DNA of 64,000 nt, from positions 14,251,807 through 14,315,806 of the forward strand of contig NC_058144.1 in the NCBI RefSeq assembly GCF_011075055.1, given 5' to 3'. This DNA comes from Mangifera indica. Its lineage: Eukaryota > Streptophyta > Magnoliopsida > Sapindales > Anacardiaceae. Shown in pieces: positions 23,163-34,843 of this stretch (position 1 is the first letter of the stretch; each line of letters begins with the position of its first letter). The position numbers and the translations under genes are program-made. The notes beneath the pieces were generated by a model. That model made no database searches. It had not been told where the DNA came from and was given only the letters and a program-made list of their open reading frames with translations.

Positions 23163-26100
23163 ATGTATAGCTATCAGACTAACTACTTCATCTTGTACAC
23201 CCAAATTCTCAAAAAATCTTCTTAACCAAATGGCCTCTTACACAGTTGCAGAATATGCTACAAATTCTGCTTCTATTGTGTATAAGGCTATGCATGTCTG
23301 TTTTTTACTACTTTAAGATATGGTGTCTTTTTGGAGTAAGAAAGCATAACCAAAAGTTGATTTGCATTGGTCTAAATCACCACCCCAGTCGGCATCTAAA
23401 TAGCCAACAATACGTAAATCTGATCCTTGATAGTATAAACAGTAATCTACAGTACCTTTCAGATATCTCAATATTCTCTTGATAGTCTTCCCGTGTTCCT
23501 TTCTTGGATTCGATTCATATCGGCTAACCAACTAGATAGTGAAGCAAATATCAAGGCAAATACACATCATTGTGTACATGAGACTTCCAACCATATTTGA
23601 ATAAGGTACTAAAGACATTTTATTTCTTTTGGTTTGAGTCTTTGGACACAAATCTTGGCTTAAAAAATCATTTTTTGGCACAAGTTTATCTACAATTTTG
23701 CAATTTGCCTTGTTAAATCATTCTAGAATCTTTTGAATATAACGCTCTTATGACAAAACTAAAAGTTTCTTAGAACGATCTTTTTTTATTTTAATACCCA
23801 AAATATAATCTACTTCACTCATATCCTTCATATCAAAATTTATGAATACCAATTTTTAATGATCATTACATACTCTAAATCATTCTGAGCTATCAATACA
23901 TCATCCACATAATGAGATAAAATTGCAAACTTGTTATAAGACCTTTTCACATAAACTTAATGGTCTTGTTTTAATATCTTAAAATTATAAGACAATATAG
24001 CCTTATGAAATTTTAAGTATCATTGTCTTGATGACTATTTCAGGCCATAAATCAATCTTTGGAGCTTTCCATTTTTTGTGCTCTTGGCCTTTTACCACAA
24101 AACCTATAGTTTGATCCATGTAGATCTCTTCGTTAAGTTCTCCATTAAGAAAAACTGTCTTGATGTCTATTTGATGCAATTCTAGATCTAAATGTGTTAC
24201 TACAACTAGAATTACACGGATTAAAGTAAATCTCACAATAAGAAAGTTTCTTTATAATTTATACCTTTTGTTGGGTATAGCCTTTTGCTATAAGGTGAGC
24301 TTTGTATTTGTCTATTGAGCCATCCGCCTTATGTTTAATTTTGAGAATACGTTTATTCCTAATAGGTTTTTGACCAAGTGATAAGTCCACTAAACCTCAT
24401 ACTTTGTTAATTTTAATGGATTTCATTTCTTCCTCTACTACTACTTGTCATCTTTCCTTATCAAAGGATGATAAAACTTCTTTGCTATTCTTAGGCTCTT
24501 TGTCTTTAGGAGGAGCAGTTATGAAAACTTCATTTTCAATTCCAAAACGTTGCTTAGGGATTTTAGGATGTTCGCTTTTACATAATTAAGAATTTGTGCT
24601 CCCACTATTCGAAATAGGTTAGAGCTTAATCTCATTGCTTCTACTATCTGGAACAGGTAAAAACATTGTCCCTTATGACATAACTGATAGTTATTGAGAT
24701 GTATCTTCTTTACATTCCTCTTTTGTCTTATACAGATAAAAACTTTCATCAATGTTACCCTTTTTAGGAAAGTCGTCTTCTATGAATGTTGCATCTCTAA
24801 ATTCTATTTTAGTCATTCTTCTATCAGAGTCCTCCCTTATAAACACATATCCTTTGGAGTGTTCAAAGTATCTTATAAAGATACATTTCTTTCCTCTTAG
24901 TCCTAATTTTTTGAATTTATAAAATATGTCATAGATGTATGTAGCTGACCCCCAAGGTTGATTCATATTCAAATCAGGTTTTCTACCTGTCCATAACTCA
25001 TAAGGAGTAGAAGTTGCTGATTTAGTGGGTACTCCGTTAAGTATATAAGTCGTAGTTAATAGTGCATCTCCCTAATACAAAATTAGAATATTTGCTTGTG
25101 CCATCATAGACCTAACCATTTCTAACAAAGTTTGGTTCCGTCTCTCTATTACACCGTTTTGTTGTAAAGTTCTTAAAATCATTAGTTGGCGCATAATACC
25201 TTTTTCACTGTATAATTCCTTAAATTCGATAAATAAATATTCATGGTCTTAATCAGTTCTCAAGGCTTTTATTCTTTCGTCTAACTGATTCTCAACCTCA
25301 TTTATATAATGCCTAAAACAATCTATTACTTTTAACTTATGGAAGATTAAATAGACATAACCAAAATATGACTTATCATCTATGAAAGTGATGAAATAGA
25401 TTGCACCTTTTCTAGCTCTGACATTCATAAAACCGCAAATATCTAAGTGTACAAGTTGTAAAGGAATCTCAGCTCTAACAACTTTGCCAAAAGGTTTTCT
25501 AATAGTTTTTTCTACAAGTAATGCTCACAAACAAATATATATAATTTCGTGACAGGTTTTAATAAACCTTCACGGCTCAGTCTGTTCATTTTTTCTTGGC
25601 CAATATGCCCTAATCTAACATATCATTTATTTATATCTATGTCCAAACTACTGAGAGTTGCAAATAGTGAAAAACTAACAGAATTATTATAATTACATAA
25701 TAAGGTGTCTAGCACCATAAAACTTTCAGATAGAAATCCAGGTCCATAAAATACAGTATCATAATAAATTTTAACCAAGTTCTGGGAGAATGTTAAACTG
25801 TATCCTAGTTTTAATAAAACAATTGTAAAGTCCAAATTTCATCAAATTTCTGGAGCATACAGGACATCATACAAGTATAAGGTTTGAACACTGCACAAAA
25901 CCAATTTGCATATGCCTATTCCTTTAACTTCTACTTTAGTATTATTACCCATATAAATCCATTATGTTTCCCTTGATATTCGACGAAATTCCATTAAAAC
26001 TTATCTATCATGAGCTACATGATTTATGGCTCATGAGTCTACAATCCACATAGAATGAGATTTAGTTAATAAAATGGTATTGAAAATATAAATCTCACAA

Positions 26101-26783
26101 TTTGAGACAAGATAAGGTAATACCTTATTCGACTTCGTGTATTCACGAGCGAAGTAACCCTTGTTCCCATATTTGTACTAGGTCAGATTGGTCTTATCTC
26201 TTTTTCCAATATGTTTTCCTTTTTTGCACTTGAACCACTTGTTTTATTTATAGGCCCTTGGGCAATCTCTTTTCCTTTTTTTAATTTTCGTCATTTTTGC
26301 TTGTAGCCAAAAACTTCTTGGAACTGGACTTAGCAACATATGCATGCGCATGTAGTCTAGCACCCTTTAGGTGTTCAACTTCCAATTCAAGGTGGCGAAC
26401 AATGTCATCAAAAGTCCTAATGTTGTCATTATGAGTCATATTGACTTTTATATGCTCCCAACTATCAAGCAATGATTGTATAATAGCCTGAACTTACTGT
26501 TCATTAGTCAGGTCATGGCCAGCTTTTTTCAATTTGGTTATCATGTTCGAAATTTCCCTTAGATGTCGCTTCATTGACTTATTGGGAACTTTCTTATACA
26601 TATCAAACTTGATAGTCAATTACCTTAATTTGGATACAGTCATTCCTCTAAAATTCTCCATCAATGCCACCCACATAGCATTTGCAGTTTTAAATTGTTC
26701 ATATTGATAAGTAATGTGTAATACCCTCATATACATTTCAGGGGCATTTACGTTTTTTAACCATGTTTTGAGATGCTTCCCAT

Positions 26784-26786
<3 letters not shown>

Positions 26787-26848
<62 letters not shown>
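26787..26848 (+). repeat. (TA)n microsatellite
   Basis: About 30 near-perfect TA dinucleotides sit close to the 5' end of the solo LTR. The length is likely to be polymorphic. Confidence 0.95.
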
Positions 26849-26850
<2 letters not shown>

Positions 26851-27464
26851 ATGTATGAGTGTGTTTATATAAATATATATATGTATATAAATACAAAAAG
26901 AAAAAGAAAAAGGAAAAAAAAGAGATAAAGAGAAAAGGGATAAAAATTACATATAAATGGAGAGAAAGTCAAAAAGGGCAACTCATACCCTTTTTTCCAT
27001 CACTCTCCCGTCTCTTCCATAAGGAGGCAGCTTTCCTCTTGCTTTTGTTGGAAATTTGAAGAAAAGTTGGTGATTTGGAAGGCTTTTGGAAGATAAATAA
27101 GGAAGGAAAATAAGAGGAAACACTTTAGGAGCTTTGGTAACCAAAATATCTCTTCCTTTTCCCTTTACCTATGTATATATATGTATTGGATGCATGCTAT
27201 ATGAATATATTAGTGTGTTTGATGTTGATTTAAGGGAGTTTGATGCTCAAAGAAGGAAGACAAAAAGGAGGGAGCCAATTTAGCAAAGATTGACTTGAAA
27301 TAAGGTAAGGGGTATTATCCTTGATATGTTGCATGTTTTAGGCTTTTGGTTCCTTGGATCTAAGTTATAAATGATGATTTTGAAGTTGAGAAATGTGGTT
27401 TTACCATTTGAGATGTCTATGTGTGGGATTTTGTTCATGGCAGAAAGTTGCATAAAATTTACAA

Positions 27465-28030
27465 TTTTGCCACTGACTTCGTCCCTCGTTTTGGCTGCCT
27501 TACCTGATGAATTATGAGTTCTATTATATTTTGTTGGAAATCTCTTTGAATCCTCTTTCCAATGATATATAGCCTGTATGAATTAGAGATTATTTGGACT
27601 GTTAAATATTGTATGAACCAAAAAGACTGCTTTACCAAATAAACAAGGGAGAGTTTTTGCCACTGATTTCATCTCACGTTTTGACTACCTTATCTAATGA
27701 ATTACGAGTGCTATTATAGTTTGTTGGAAAGCTCTCTGAATTATCTTTTCAATTATATATAGCTTGTATAAATTGGGGATCATTTGGATTGTTAAATATT
27801 ATATGAACCACAAGGGCTACTTTACCAAATAAACATAGGAGTCTATTTTTTGTCACTGACTTCATCTTACGTTTTGACTGTCTTATCTAATGAATTATGA
27901 GTGCTATTATAGCTTTTTGGAAAGCTCTTTCAATCCTCTTTTCAATGATATATAACTTGTATGAATTAGAAATCGTTTAGACTATGAAATTGTATGAAAT
28001 AGAAGGCTGCCCTGTCAAATGAACAGGACT
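27465..28030 (+). repeat. Three tandem units of about 190 bp inside the solo LTR
   Basis: Units start at about 27465, 27654 and 27846, each opening with TTTTG(C/T)CACTGA(C/T)TTC. Each runs through CTTAT/ACC...GATGAATTA, GAAA(G/T)CTCT and TGATATATA(G/A)C words to a TACCAAATAAACA or TGTCAAATGAACA end. They are imperfect, so the duplication is not recent. Confidence 0.9.
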
Positions 28031-28045
28031 GTGAACAATATTTCA

Positions 28046-28125
28046 CAGTTTTGGAAAGGAAAAGAAAGAAAAGAAAGGAAAGGAAAGAAAGGAGAGAAAA
28101 AGAAAAGAAAGAAAAACAAGAAAAG
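28046..28125 (+). repeat. GA-rich polypurine tract
   Basis: A run of GGAAAGGAAAAGAAAGAAAAG-like units, nearly free of pyrimidines for about 75 bases, follows the triplicated region. Confidence 0.9.
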
Positions 28126-29013
28126 GAATTTGGGGTCAAGATTCAGGGGTCGTCCTAAGAATTTGGTCTGGTGAATTATGAATAGATTTAGATGGAAGCA
28201 AGATTAATAAGATATAAGACACACATGCATGCTATAAACTATGAGGGGGCACTTTACACTACACCGCCCGCAGTAGGGCACGTTCGTAGTAGGACATAGA
28301 CCCATAGTAAGGTCTGCTCACTGTAGAGCATGCTCGCAGTAGAGCTTGATTCAGATTCAGAAATGGTGTAGTGAGAGAAAAGAAGAAAGCTCGAGCTTAG
28401 AAAAGTGCTAAATCCCTATAGTTAGCTTCCAAAAAGTATCAAATAGACATCAGATGGGACAAAATATGACCAAAATAGTAAAGAATAAACTAGATTACGC
28501 CCTCAATCTCTTATAGAGGTTAAGATGTAAGGTTGAGTCCCGAAAGTGAGTTAGAACAGGAAAAGAGATAGTTTACTTGATTCTTTCCTCTTACTGAGTG
28601 TTCTTATCACTCACTTCCTTTTCTTTCCTAATTGTAGGTACAGGTAATCGAGGTAGCTGTGAGGCAGGGTCAAGTCAGCGTAGGTAGATCTGGTTGGAGT
28701 AGGTTATCTCTAGTTTATATTACATGTATACAGTGGCATGTTCTTGTTAACTTTTGACTTTTTAAGATTATGGTACAGTTGCATATGATTACTCCCTGTT
28801 TTCAAATGCTTTCAGATGAGTTTTCATATGAGTATATACATCTTTTGTTTACTTTCATATTTTCAGTTTTCTTGGAATGCTTCCTAAACACTTTTAATGA
28901 TGCGTTTATTTTAAAGTATTTTAAAAAGAAAAAAAAAATAGACGCTCCAAATATTAATTCGTAACATTTCTCCTTTGGTGGGTAGTACTTCTAGGGAGGG
29001 ATGTTACATAATG

Positions 29014-30940
29014 TCAACATTCATTGACTTGATAAGTATTCCTTTAGCAGTTGAATCTTTCTTTTTCCACGCATTGTAAGCATCCATGTCACGCTTGTGT
29101 TATGTAGTGTTAGGATTATGCCCCTTAGCCAGCTAGGGCTCTTCTATAACTTGATTAACAGCTTTCAAGGCATTATGTTTATCTAGGATATAATGCATTC
29201 TCATTTTCTAGATCTTGTAATTGTCCCCATTCAGTCTGTCTCATTTATTCAAATAGGGAATAATGTTTTTTGAACCAATTATTTTATATAACTACAAAGA
29301 TATGCCAATACAACACCAACAATAAGATATCTATACATTTTATTGTCACAATTGTGCATTAAAAAAATTAAAATATTTCACATAACGCATAGATTTGAAA
29401 GTTCAATATGTTTCCAATCATTATCTACGAGAAAATTATCAATATTTTAACAATTAATCTAATTGCATTAATGAATATTTTAGACGAGAATAGTTAAATT
29501 CTATCAATATTAGAATTCCCACAAATAGTCATAATAATTATTGAATCAACATATGATTCAATATATTCAAAATTCAAAAAAAACTACACAATAGCATAAC
29601 TGAAAAATTGAAAATAAGCATGAAATTTAAATATTTCAATGACTGAGACCATCTTTTGAACAATCCTTGACTTGAGATTTGTATGATTTAAAATAAGACA
29701 TCTTAGCAATCAGCCGCTCTTCATATTTATAGGTACTCGATCTCCATCAATCGAATTGAGAAAAAACATTTTTTCTATGTTTAATGATATTAAGAGTTAC
29801 TTTATCCATGATAAAGTTATTATATTGCTTGCGATAGTTATTATATTGCTTGCGATAGCCAACATGCCTCGCATTTTGTTGGTTTCAAAAAATGGAGAGA
29901 GCTGTTGATTTTCTTATGTTCATTAAAATTTTGTGTTCTTCATGAGTTGTAATTTATCCACACATTGCCAATGATTCTTGAATTTCTTGTCCCGGAAAAG
30001 ATTAGGAATTATATGAGTCTAATGATTTGGCAATGACAATAGTAGTCTGTATATCCTCTCCATTTCAATTAATTTTATACCATTGTCTTTTAAACCAAAA
30101 TATCTCTCATTCATGAGACCAAGGTGAGTAAACAGATTGTGCTCTGGATTCATCTTATGTTTCAAATAATTGTGTTTAATCAACATGTTCACCCCTATAT
30201 ATGAATAACAAACAGATAATAATAAATTACACATGCATAACTACATAAACAACACATGTTTAGCAATGTATAATTCAAAACCATCATCTAAAAAACACCT
30301 ATAATTGTTCAATTCATGCAAAAACAGGTCATATAGAATAAGATCGATAGAATCTAAGTTTATATAGGTTGTCAAAGACATACAGAAGCATGCACATGCT
30401 CTTATAGGTTGAAAATTTAGGTCACACATCAGAGAATGTTTCTCACACACCGAGGAAAGGTCATCATACGCTTGCATGCGTCGGTGTTAGATTTTTCCTT
30501 GTTGGTGAAACTTTTGACCATTAGCTAGTCAAACATTGACCATTGACAATCATCTAACCCATGGATTGACCTAGGTTAGGTTTCTCAGTTGACCAAACAG
30601 GTTGACTCATTAACCAACGGGTTTTGACCAACCTGTTGACCAATGGGTCAGATAATTGGGTTTTCCTAACCTGATTTCGATAAATTTGCCTTTGAAATTC
30701 AATAAAGTTGATGCGATTTCAATGCAATCTTTCATCGCTAAACATGCATATCATATTTAGAATTCATTCTAACATGATTCTAAGCAACAATTATACAAAA
30801 TTACATCGAATTCATCCATAATTTGAAAACTGGCCCATACAAATTTATATTAAAATTGGTCACTATTCATAGCAATTAATTTCTAAAAAACATGCTTTAG
30901 AATCATGCTTACATCACCAACATCACACTCTAACATATAA
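29014..30940 (-). other. Copia-2 gag remainder and 5' leader
   Basis: The first 250 bases continue gag in decayed form beyond the solo LTR. From about 29300 to the primer-binding site there is no recognisable domain; the short minus-strand frames at 30019-30234 and 30241-30477 have no family match. This fits an untranslated leader. A dense cluster of TTGACC/T words occupies 30514-30641. Confidence 0.55.
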
Positions 30941-30956
30941 CCATGCTCTAATACCA
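30941..30956 (-). other. Primer-binding site of copia-2 (initiator tRNA-Met type)
   Basis: The minus strand reads TGGTATTAGAGCATGG directly next to the 5' LTR (30958). This is one change from the common plant retroelement TGGTATCAGAGC, complementary to the 3' end of initiator tRNA-Met. Confidence 0.88.
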
Positions 30957-30957
30957 A

Positions 30958-31351
30958 TGTTAGTAGAAATTATATAATTCTAGGATCATAAAAAACATAC
31001 TCGGATTTATGATATTCTTGTACTCTGATGATAATTGGTGATCCACACATTCCAATTATCAATCCACAACACAATTTGCGTAATTGTCTTTCTGTATTCT
31101 GTGATAATTTTGCAGAGAAAGAGTAGCTACAAAGAGACCGTAATTTTGAGAGTTTTGAAAACCATCCATAAAAGTTACGCAACTTTTTAATTAATATGAG
31201 AGGCAGTTGGGAATTCAAACTTTGAAATCCCAATTGCAATTAACCTTTATAATTGTCAAAGGCAGTAAAGTCATTTTCTTTGCAAGGGTTAATTAATAAT
31301 ATATTTTAACCCTAATGGATTAGGTTAACCCATTACAGTGGGCCAGATCCA
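30958..31351 (-). mobile_element. 5' LTR of copia-2
   Basis: On the plus strand it starts TGTTAGTAGAAATT and matches the 3' copy at 18947-19255 for about 300 bases. Its last 90 bases are less alike. It ends where the gypsy LTR sequence resumes (near 31352). Confidence 0.8.
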
Positions 31352-32189
31352 ATACATGCCTAAACATAACATCATTAATGTATAAATTTCATAAGCATAA
31401 AGATATAAACTCAAACCCTAATCACACCTTTACGCATTCATAATATCACGTACACCATCAATCTTAGCAAATCACCATTAAAACCATTTAAAGAATTTAG
31501 TAAACATGCCTATGGCATACAGTAAGCGCTATAATGAAAGGATAATCACATAATCATAAATATACACATTATGCACACCATTTAGCCATGGCTGATTATC
31601 ATCTATTGAAATGAATGCAAACATCAATAAAATGATCCCAAGAAACACAACCTATCATTCATAAAGGTATACACACTCTCTTAACAAACTAAGAAATGGT
31701 TCTTGTTCACCTTTTGCAAGAATTTCAACAATCATACAAGGCTATTAAAGTTTCTTTTCTCTCTTAACAATTTTCACCGAAGAAAACCAACCAAAAAATG
31801 TCGTTTAAAACCTAAACTTATAGAGTTAACCTTTTTCTCTCTAGCACACACCTCTTTTAGGGTTATACTTTTTCGTGTGTTTGAGTAAAGATCCCCAAAA
31901 TCATGATAATGTGCCACTTTTAAACACAATTTTCATAACTAAATAAACAGGGATTTATCTTACTGGTGATCGATCATTCATTTTGTTTAAAATTATGTAC
32001 ATGGCTCTAACCAACTTACTAACATGAAAAACTATGTACAAACGTTCATGAGCTTATGAACTGCTATTCATAGGCTGAAATTAAACATTCTTATTTAATT
32101 TTATCTCATTTTGGTCCACTGTCAACATGGGTCAACTCACAACACTTGAAATGACTATTTTATCCTTAATCTTACTTGTGACTGCTACA
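31352..32189 (-). mobile_element. Gypsy element 3' LTR, second part
   Basis: It continues the interrupted LTR and aligns with 40002-40844: the CCCTAATCACACCTTTA block, TTGCAAGAATTTCAACAATCA, AAAGATCCCCAAAATCA, then ACTTGTGACTGCTACA against ACTTGTGGATGCTACA at the end. The internal region follows at 32190 with ATTCCTCCCTTA, the complement of a polypurine tract. Confidence 0.87.
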
Positions 32190-34843
32190 ATTCCTCCCTT
32201 ACTTTTTGAAATTTTGTCCTAGGAATTTGTTAGAAATAACTTAAGATAATGGCTCATCATAGCTTTTTCCACCTCTCAAGTAGCCTCCTTAATCTTATGT
32301 TCCTCCAAAAACCTTGACTAGCAAAATTTGTTTGTTTTGGAGCTCTTTAACCTATCGGTCCAGTATCTACACCAATCTCTCTTCATAACTCAGGTCATCT
32401 GAGAGCTCAATGGCCTTAAATCTTAGCACATTTGAAGCATGACATCTCTAAGGTATTTACACATTAAAAACATTATGGATTTGATCCATGTTTGCTGGCA
32501 ATGCAAGTTTATAGGCTACTTTACCAACCTGCTCAATTATCTTATGCAGGCTAATGAATTTGGGAGCTAACTTACCCTTTCTCCCAAATTTCAACACATT
32601 CTTTAAAGGGGCAACTTAGAAGAATACTTTGTCATCCATATTAAACTCTAGCTCATGTCATCTTTGGTTGGCATAACTTTTCTATTGATCCTAGACCTAT
32701 TTCATTTTTTTTTCTGATTCTTTTTACATCCTCAACTATTCTCTAGGTCATCTCTGGCCTAATAGATTACTCAAAAGCATCCCTTTCACGAATCTCATCC
32801 CAAAAAGGAGAACAAAACCTTCAACCATACAAAGCTTCTTAAGGCACCATTTTGATCATTACTTAACAACTATTATTGTTGGAAAAATCAACTAAGGGTA
32901 ACAACTCGACCCAACTTGCCCAATAATCCAAGTAAAAGGCTCTTAATATATCATCCAATAGTTGGTTAACCCTTTCTGTCTGACCATTCATCTAAAGGTG
33001 GTAAGTTATATTAAAAGCTAGCTTTATACCTAAAGATCTTTGTAGACTTCTCCAAAAAGCTGACACAAACCTTGTGTATCTATTTGACATTATTGTTTTG
33101 GGTGTCCTATAAGTCTAACTATCTTTGTCATGTAGATACAGCCTAACTGGTCTATAGAGTAGTATCCTTCGCCAGTAGGAAATAGGTAGCCTTGGTTACC
33201 TTATCCATGATTACCCATAAAGCATTATACCCTTTCACTTTTGGAAGTCTGACATGAACTCTATAGAAATGTTGTCCTATTTTCACTCGGGCACACTCAA
33301 AGCTTGTAACAACTTTGATGGTTTTCGGTGCTTAATTTTAACGTGTTGGCACGTGAGACACTTAGCTAAAAACCCTCTCACATCTCTTTTTATTCTTGAC
33401 CACTAAAAACCCTTCTTTAAATCTTGATACATCTTCATACTCTTAGGATAGGTCGTGTAAAGAGAACTATATGCTTCAGTTAAGATCTTCAGTCTCAACT
33501 CTGAGTCTTGAGGTACACATAATTTGCCCTGAAATCTTAACAACTTATATATAATCTTAAAGTTTGGCTAAAACCCATCTTTGATCCTCTAGTTCATTTG
33601 GGTGCATCATTCATCAAAAGCTTGCTTTGCCTAGACCTATTCTAATAGAGTTGACTTGATCTCTAACTTAGCTAATGCCCTCACTACCTACTCTATCTAT
33701 TCCTTTTCAAACTCTATTTAGTTCTCTTTTTGAGCAAAAATCTATGACAAGTACATTTTTCTACTGAAGGCATTAACCATCACATTTGTATTACCAAGGT
33801 GGTACCTAATGTCATAATCATAATCTTTTACTAGCTATAACCATTTCTGTTGCCTCATATTTAACTCCTTCTTAGTAAAGAAGTACTTCAAACTTTTATG
33901 ATCCGTATAGATGTTGCATCAAACTTTATATAAATAATGCCTTCATATTTTTAGTGCAAAGACTATTGGTACCAACTCTAGCTCATTAGTCAGACATCCA
34001 GTCTCAAAATCCTTCAACTGCCTTAAGGCACAAGTTATCACTCAGTTTCATTGCATTAATAAAACTCCAATCCCACTATGAGAGGCATCATTATAGATAT
34101 CAAATTCTACCCTATCCTCAAGTAAGGTCAATAATCTATTAATGTCAAACTCTATTTCAAATCCTAAAAGCTTTGCTCATAGGTGTTAGTCCACTAAAAT
34201 AGTGTCTTTATATTAGTAAGAATCGTAAAGGACTTAGCTAACTTGGCAAATCCATAAACAAATATCCAATAGTAACTTGCCAAACCAAAGAAGCTTTAAA
34301 CCTCTTTAACAGTCCTCGATCTTTACCAATCCACCATGACTGCTATCTTACTTAGGTCCACTAATACCCTTTTAGTTGATATTACATTTCCCAAAATGGT
34401 TACCCTATCTATCCAAAATTTATACTTGGAGAATTTTGCATACAAAGTTTTCTTCCTTAGTCTTTGAAATACAAACCTTCCATTTTTCCCTACTCTTCGA
34501 ACTAATCTCCATCATCTAGACTGAATTTTAGCTTTCTTTCTTTGACAATCAATTTTAGCTTTGTACCTTCCCAAGATCATGTTCAAATATGGCATCCCAA
34601 ACAGTATTAAGTGTACCATCATTGCCTACCTTTAATTCCTATTATATGCCCTAACAATATTTGATCATTAATGACCATATCTTTATTTGATAGCTTTATT
34701 TTGACTTTATGTGCCACTATGACCAACTTAACTCATAACCTCTGCATTATGCCTTTTGCTACAAAGTAATGTGTTGCATCATAATCAATTAGCACATATA
34801 AAGGAGTTTCAAGGAATAGTAACTAACTAGTTACAATTGATAG
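32190..34843 (-). pseudogene. Ty3/gypsy pol remnant with most of reverse transcriptase deleted
   Basis: Descending: protease with YVLIDYDATHYFVA (about 34740-34800; canonical D-S/C-GATH-F), then MPYLNMILG...KAKIDC (about 34540-34600). The next block, KTLYAKFSKYKFW...ILGNVIST...FFGLASYYW (34270-34460), already belongs to the end of the reverse transcriptase. The catalytic palm with its YxDD motif has therefore been lost. RNase H follows (TDHKSLKYFFTKKELNMRQQ, about 33780-33960), then a decayed integrase (about 32700-33650). A C-terminal chromodomain-like segment (IELSDDLSYEERLV, then LLVKVF) lies at about 32270-32420. The polypurine tract TAAGGGAGGAAT abuts the LTR. It cannot encode its own replication. 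Confidence 0.87.

Larger units (their letters stand above)
20322..26711 (-). pseudogene. Ty1/copia polyprotein of copia-2, interrupted
   Basis: Descending from 26711, domains follow copia order. Gag (MLDSWEHIKVNMTHND, 26281-26472) is followed by a CCHC-like knuckle (FKCKKGKHIGK, about 26190-26245) and a protease with WIVDS (about 26010-26065). Next come the GAG-pre-integrase (VRLGHIGQEKMNRLSREGLL, about 25560-25625), integrase tail (RGKKCIFIRYFEHSKGYVF, 24691-24972) and reverse transcriptase (LDLELHQIDIKTVFLNGELN, 24003-24236). An intact YVDD is at 23900-23911. RNase H (YLDADWGGDLDQCKSTFGYA, 23313-23531, then YNRTKYIETRYNFIKDIILK and ANPLTKPIPKD, 20322-20552) is cut in two by the solo LTR at 20558. 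More gag lies at 29014-29280 beyond a second solo LTR. Stops and frameshifts make it non-functional, though it is better preserved than copia-1 and copia-3. Confidence 0.9.
26717..29008 (+). mobile_element. Solo LTR in copia-2 gag, 2292 bp, with 5-bp target duplication TAATG
   Basis: It begins TGTAATACCC, ends GGGATGTTACA and is flanked by perfect TAATG copies (26712-26716 and 29009-29013). The TACTGAGTG...ATCACTCA block near 28595 indicates plus orientation, opposite to its copia host. It contains a long TA microsatellite, three 190-bp tandem units and a GA-rich tract, but no coding region. Confidence 0.92.
18947..31351 (-). mobile_element. Copia-2: Ty1/copia element inserted in the gypsy 3' LTR
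   Basis: Both LTRs are visible on the plus strand as TGTTA-starting repeats: 18947 to at least 19255 and 30958-31351. They share the blocks GGATCATAAAAAACATACT, ATTGGTGATCCAC, CAATTATCAATCCACAACAC and GGCAGTTGGGAATTCAAACT. The primer-binding complement of initiator tRNA-Met lies directly inside the 5' LTR (30941-30956). Subtracting the two internal solo LTRs leaves about 7.5 kb. The flanking gypsy LTR sequence is continuous across the element (18946 to 31352), which shows insertion. The pentamers at the borders are not a clean duplication. The extent of the 3' LTR beyond 19255 is unclear, because the following stretch to about 20300 has no good match in the shorter 5' LTR. Confidence 0.85.

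Noticed and set aside
23313..25560. Reverse transcriptase as an integrated pararetrovirus
   Set aside because: Integrase, GAG-pre-integrase, LTRs and tRNA-Met primer site in Ty1/copia order show an LTR retrotransposon.
30019..30477. Two minus-strand frames in the copia-2 leader as extra genes
   Set aside because: No recognisable domain, position matches an untranslated leader, and no conservation can be shown here.
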